Positions 4,943 through 6,481 of a stretch of DNA of 6,481 nt are shown one piece after another. The stretch comes from an uncultured Clostridia bacterium. Its GTDB lineage: Bacteria > Bacillota > Clostridia > Christensenellales > QALW01. The notes beneath the pieces were generated by a model. The model ran no database searches. It had not been told where the DNA came from and saw only the letters and a list, made by a program, of their open reading frames with translations. The stretch spans positions 1-6,481 of the forward strand of contig URTC01000102.1 of assembly GCA_900550765.1 (NCBI GenBank). The letters run 5' to 3'. The number at the start of each line of letters is the position of its first letter. Positions within the stretch are counted from its first letter, which is position 1. The position numbers and the translations under genes were made by a program.

Positions 4943-6481
4943 ATGATCAACGTCATCATCAAAAGAAACGGAAATAAAGTTCCGTTTAACAGTCAAAAAA
5001 TAAGCGATGCTATTGCAAAAGCCAACGCAGCCGTATGTGAAGAAGTCATTCCCCCGGCAGAAATTCTGCAGCTTACCGATACTATCGTGGCCCGCGCGGA
5101 CAATACCGAACCGACTGTTGAACAAATTCAGGATATGGTAGAAGAAGCATTGATTGCCGCAGGCTATGCCAAAACCGCTAAGGCCTTTATTCTATACCGC
5201 GCCGAGCATACAAAGATCCGTCAAACAGAATCGGATTTGATGAAAATTTATGACGAACTCACCTTTTCTGATGCAAAGGATGCTGATATCAAACGCGAAA
5301 ATGCGAATATCGATGCAGATTCTGCTATGGGTACCATGCTGAAATACGGCTCTGAAGGTGCAAAATACTTTGTGGATAACTATATTTTACCCAAGGATAT
5401 TGCCGCCGCACATATTAACGGTGACATTCACATCCATGATAAAGATTTTTATATGCTGACCGAAACCTGCTGTCAGATCGATTTATTGAAGCTTTTTAAA
5501 AACGGTTTTTCTACCGGTCATGGTTATCTGCGAGAGCCTAACAGCATTTTAAGTTATGCCTCTTTGGCCTGTATCGCCATACAAGCTAATCAAAATGAAA
5601 TGCATGGCGGCCAAAGCGTACCCAACTTTGATTATGCAATGGCAAAAGGTGTAGCAAAATCTTTTGTAAAAAATTATTTTCATGCCTTAGAAGAATATGC
5701 GATGATCGCCTTTGCGCGCTCCGCCGAAGAAGCGGAAGCGCTTATCAAAAAAATTAAGGAAGACGTCAATGTCCTTCCTTCCCTTTCAAATCAAAATGCT
5801 TTTCGCAATGCCCTGCTCAGCTGGGCAGAGAAAAACGGACAAAAATTTGATTTTGCCAAAGCCGATGCTTTTGCCTTTTCCAGTTCCTCTGTCCGTACTG
5901 ATAAAGAGACCTATCAGGCTATGGAAGCATTCATTCATAATCTGAATACCATGAATTCGCGTGCCGGAGCGCAGGTTCCGTTCAGCTCTATTAACTATGG
6001 CACCGACACTTCTCCCGAGGCGCGCATGGTAATGAAAAATCTGCTTCTGGCAACAGATGCCGGTTTAGGGAATGGTGAAACCCCGATTTTTCCGGTACAG
6101 ATTTTCAAAGTAAAGGAAGGTATTAATTTTAATCCGGGAGAACCAAACTACGATCTTTTCCGCCTGGCAATCAAAACAAGCGCTAAACGGTTGTTCCCCA
6201 ATTTCAGTTTTATTGATGCGCCATTTAATCTAAAATACTATAAACCCGGTGATTACAACACCGAAATCGCCTATATGGGCTGTCGTACCCGCGTGATCGG
6301 CAACGTGCACGATCCTTCCCGTGAGGTTACCTGCGGAAGAGGAAATTTAAGCTTCACTTCCATTAATCTGCCCCGTATCGCGCTCTTATCCAATGGAAAT
6401 CTGGACACCTTCTTCTCTCTCCTGGATGAACGGATCGATCTGGTTTGCCGGCAGCTGCTGCACCGCTTTAAGATCCAATGC
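4943..6481 (+). CDS. nrdD: Anaerobic ribonucleoside-triphosphate reductase, class III large subunit (partial, 3' end outside window)
   Basis: NrdD reduces ribonucleoside triphosphates to dNTPs using an oxygen-sensitive glycyl radical installed by the radical-SAM activase NrdG. The frame is open from ATG 4943 to the window edge (513 codons); family members usually have about 700 or more. Residues 1 to about 95 form an ATP-cone (IIKRNGNKVPFNSQKI...), the allosteric activity switch that binds ATP or dATP. The catalytic barrel shows HIHDKDFY from 163, the cysteine pair C176-C177 in TCCQIDL, GGQSVPNFDYAM, NSRAGAQVPFSSINYGT, NGETPIFPVQIFK, and YMGCRT with C447, the likely thiyl-radical cysteine; RGNLSFTSINLPR follows. 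The zinc-binding cysteines and the glycyl-radical motif should lie beyond the edge, probably followed by nrdG. ATG 4943 has AGGAGA at 4931-4936. A NrdR box pair upstream suggests repression when dNTPs are plentiful. Confidence 0.96.
   Translation, partial: MINVIIKRNGNKVPFNSQKISDAIAKANAAVCEEVIPPAEILQLTDTIVARADNTEPTVEQIQDMVEEALIAAGYAKTAKAFILYRAEHTKIRQTESDLMKIYDELTFSDAKDADIKRENANIDADSAMGTMLKYGSEGAKYFVDNYILPKDIAAAHINGDIHIHDKDFYMLTETCCQIDLLKLFKNGFSTGHGYLREPNSILSYASLACIAIQANQNEMHGGQSVPNFDYAMAKGVAKSFVKNYFHALEEYAMIAFARSAEEAEALIKKIKEDVNVLPSLSNQNAFRNALLSWAEKNGQKFDFAKADAFAFSSSSVRTDKETYQAMEAFIHNLNTMNSRAGAQVPFSSINYGTDTSPEARMVMKNLLLATDAGLGNGETPIFPVQIFKVKEGINFNPGEPNYDLFRLAIKTSAKRLFPNFSFIDAPFNLKYYKPGDYNTEIAYMGCRTRVIGNVHDPSREVTCGRGNLSFTSINLPRIALLSNGNLDTFFSLLDERIDLVCRQLLHRFKIQC

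Noticed and set aside
5712..5945. 77-residue plus-strand open frame inside nrdD
   Set aside because: It lies in another frame of a clearly recognised NrdD with intact motifs on both sides.
1..6481. CRISPR array, tRNA gene, insertion sequence or defence system
   Set aside because: No regularly spaced repeats, cloverleaf-like sequence, transposase motifs or defence-type domains were seen by eye on either strand.

Overview
The window reads as a stretch of core chromosome from a low-to-mid GC, strictly anaerobic Firmicute, most likely a clostridium of the Oscillospiraceae/Ruminococcaceae kind. This rests on the Gram-positive tilS-hpt-ftsH gene order, strong AGGAG-type ribosome binding sites, a class III (oxygen-sensitive) ribonucleotide reductase, and the style of the FtsH sequence. 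The taxonomic placement is inference; there is no 16S or other decisive marker.

Layout, all on the + strand. Bases 2-139 are the last 45 codons of a gene that resembles the C-terminus of DnaC/DnaI/IstB-like helicase loader ATPases. It is followed by tilS (tRNA-Ile lysidine synthetase, probably starting at TTG 150), which overlaps hpt (hypoxanthine phosphoribosyltransferase) by an ATGA junction. ftsH follows after a 116-base gap with its own strong promoter, and ends in a clear rho-independent terminator at 4121-4147. Bases 4159-4632 hold a small four-helix membrane protein gene that I do not recognise; it carries an in-frame TAA at codon 48 and so looks broken. Bases 4669-4805 encode the small (4.5S-like) SRP RNA, with its own promoter and a very long terminal helix that runs into a T-tract. 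The window ends inside nrdD (anaerobic ribonucleoside-triphosphate reductase; 513 codons present, 3' end missing). nrdD has a strong promoter and, just upstream, two tandem AT-rich palindromes that fit NrdR boxes.

Together these are housekeeping functions: tRNA decoding fidelity (TilS), purine salvage (Hpt), membrane-protein quality control (FtsH), membrane-protein targeting (SRP RNA) and anaerobic dNTP synthesis (NrdD). I see no mobile element, CRISPR array or defence system, and nothing that amounts to an undescribed system. The points worth a second look are the interrupted membrane gene, the NrdR box pair, the architecture of the SRP RNA gene and the start of tilS.
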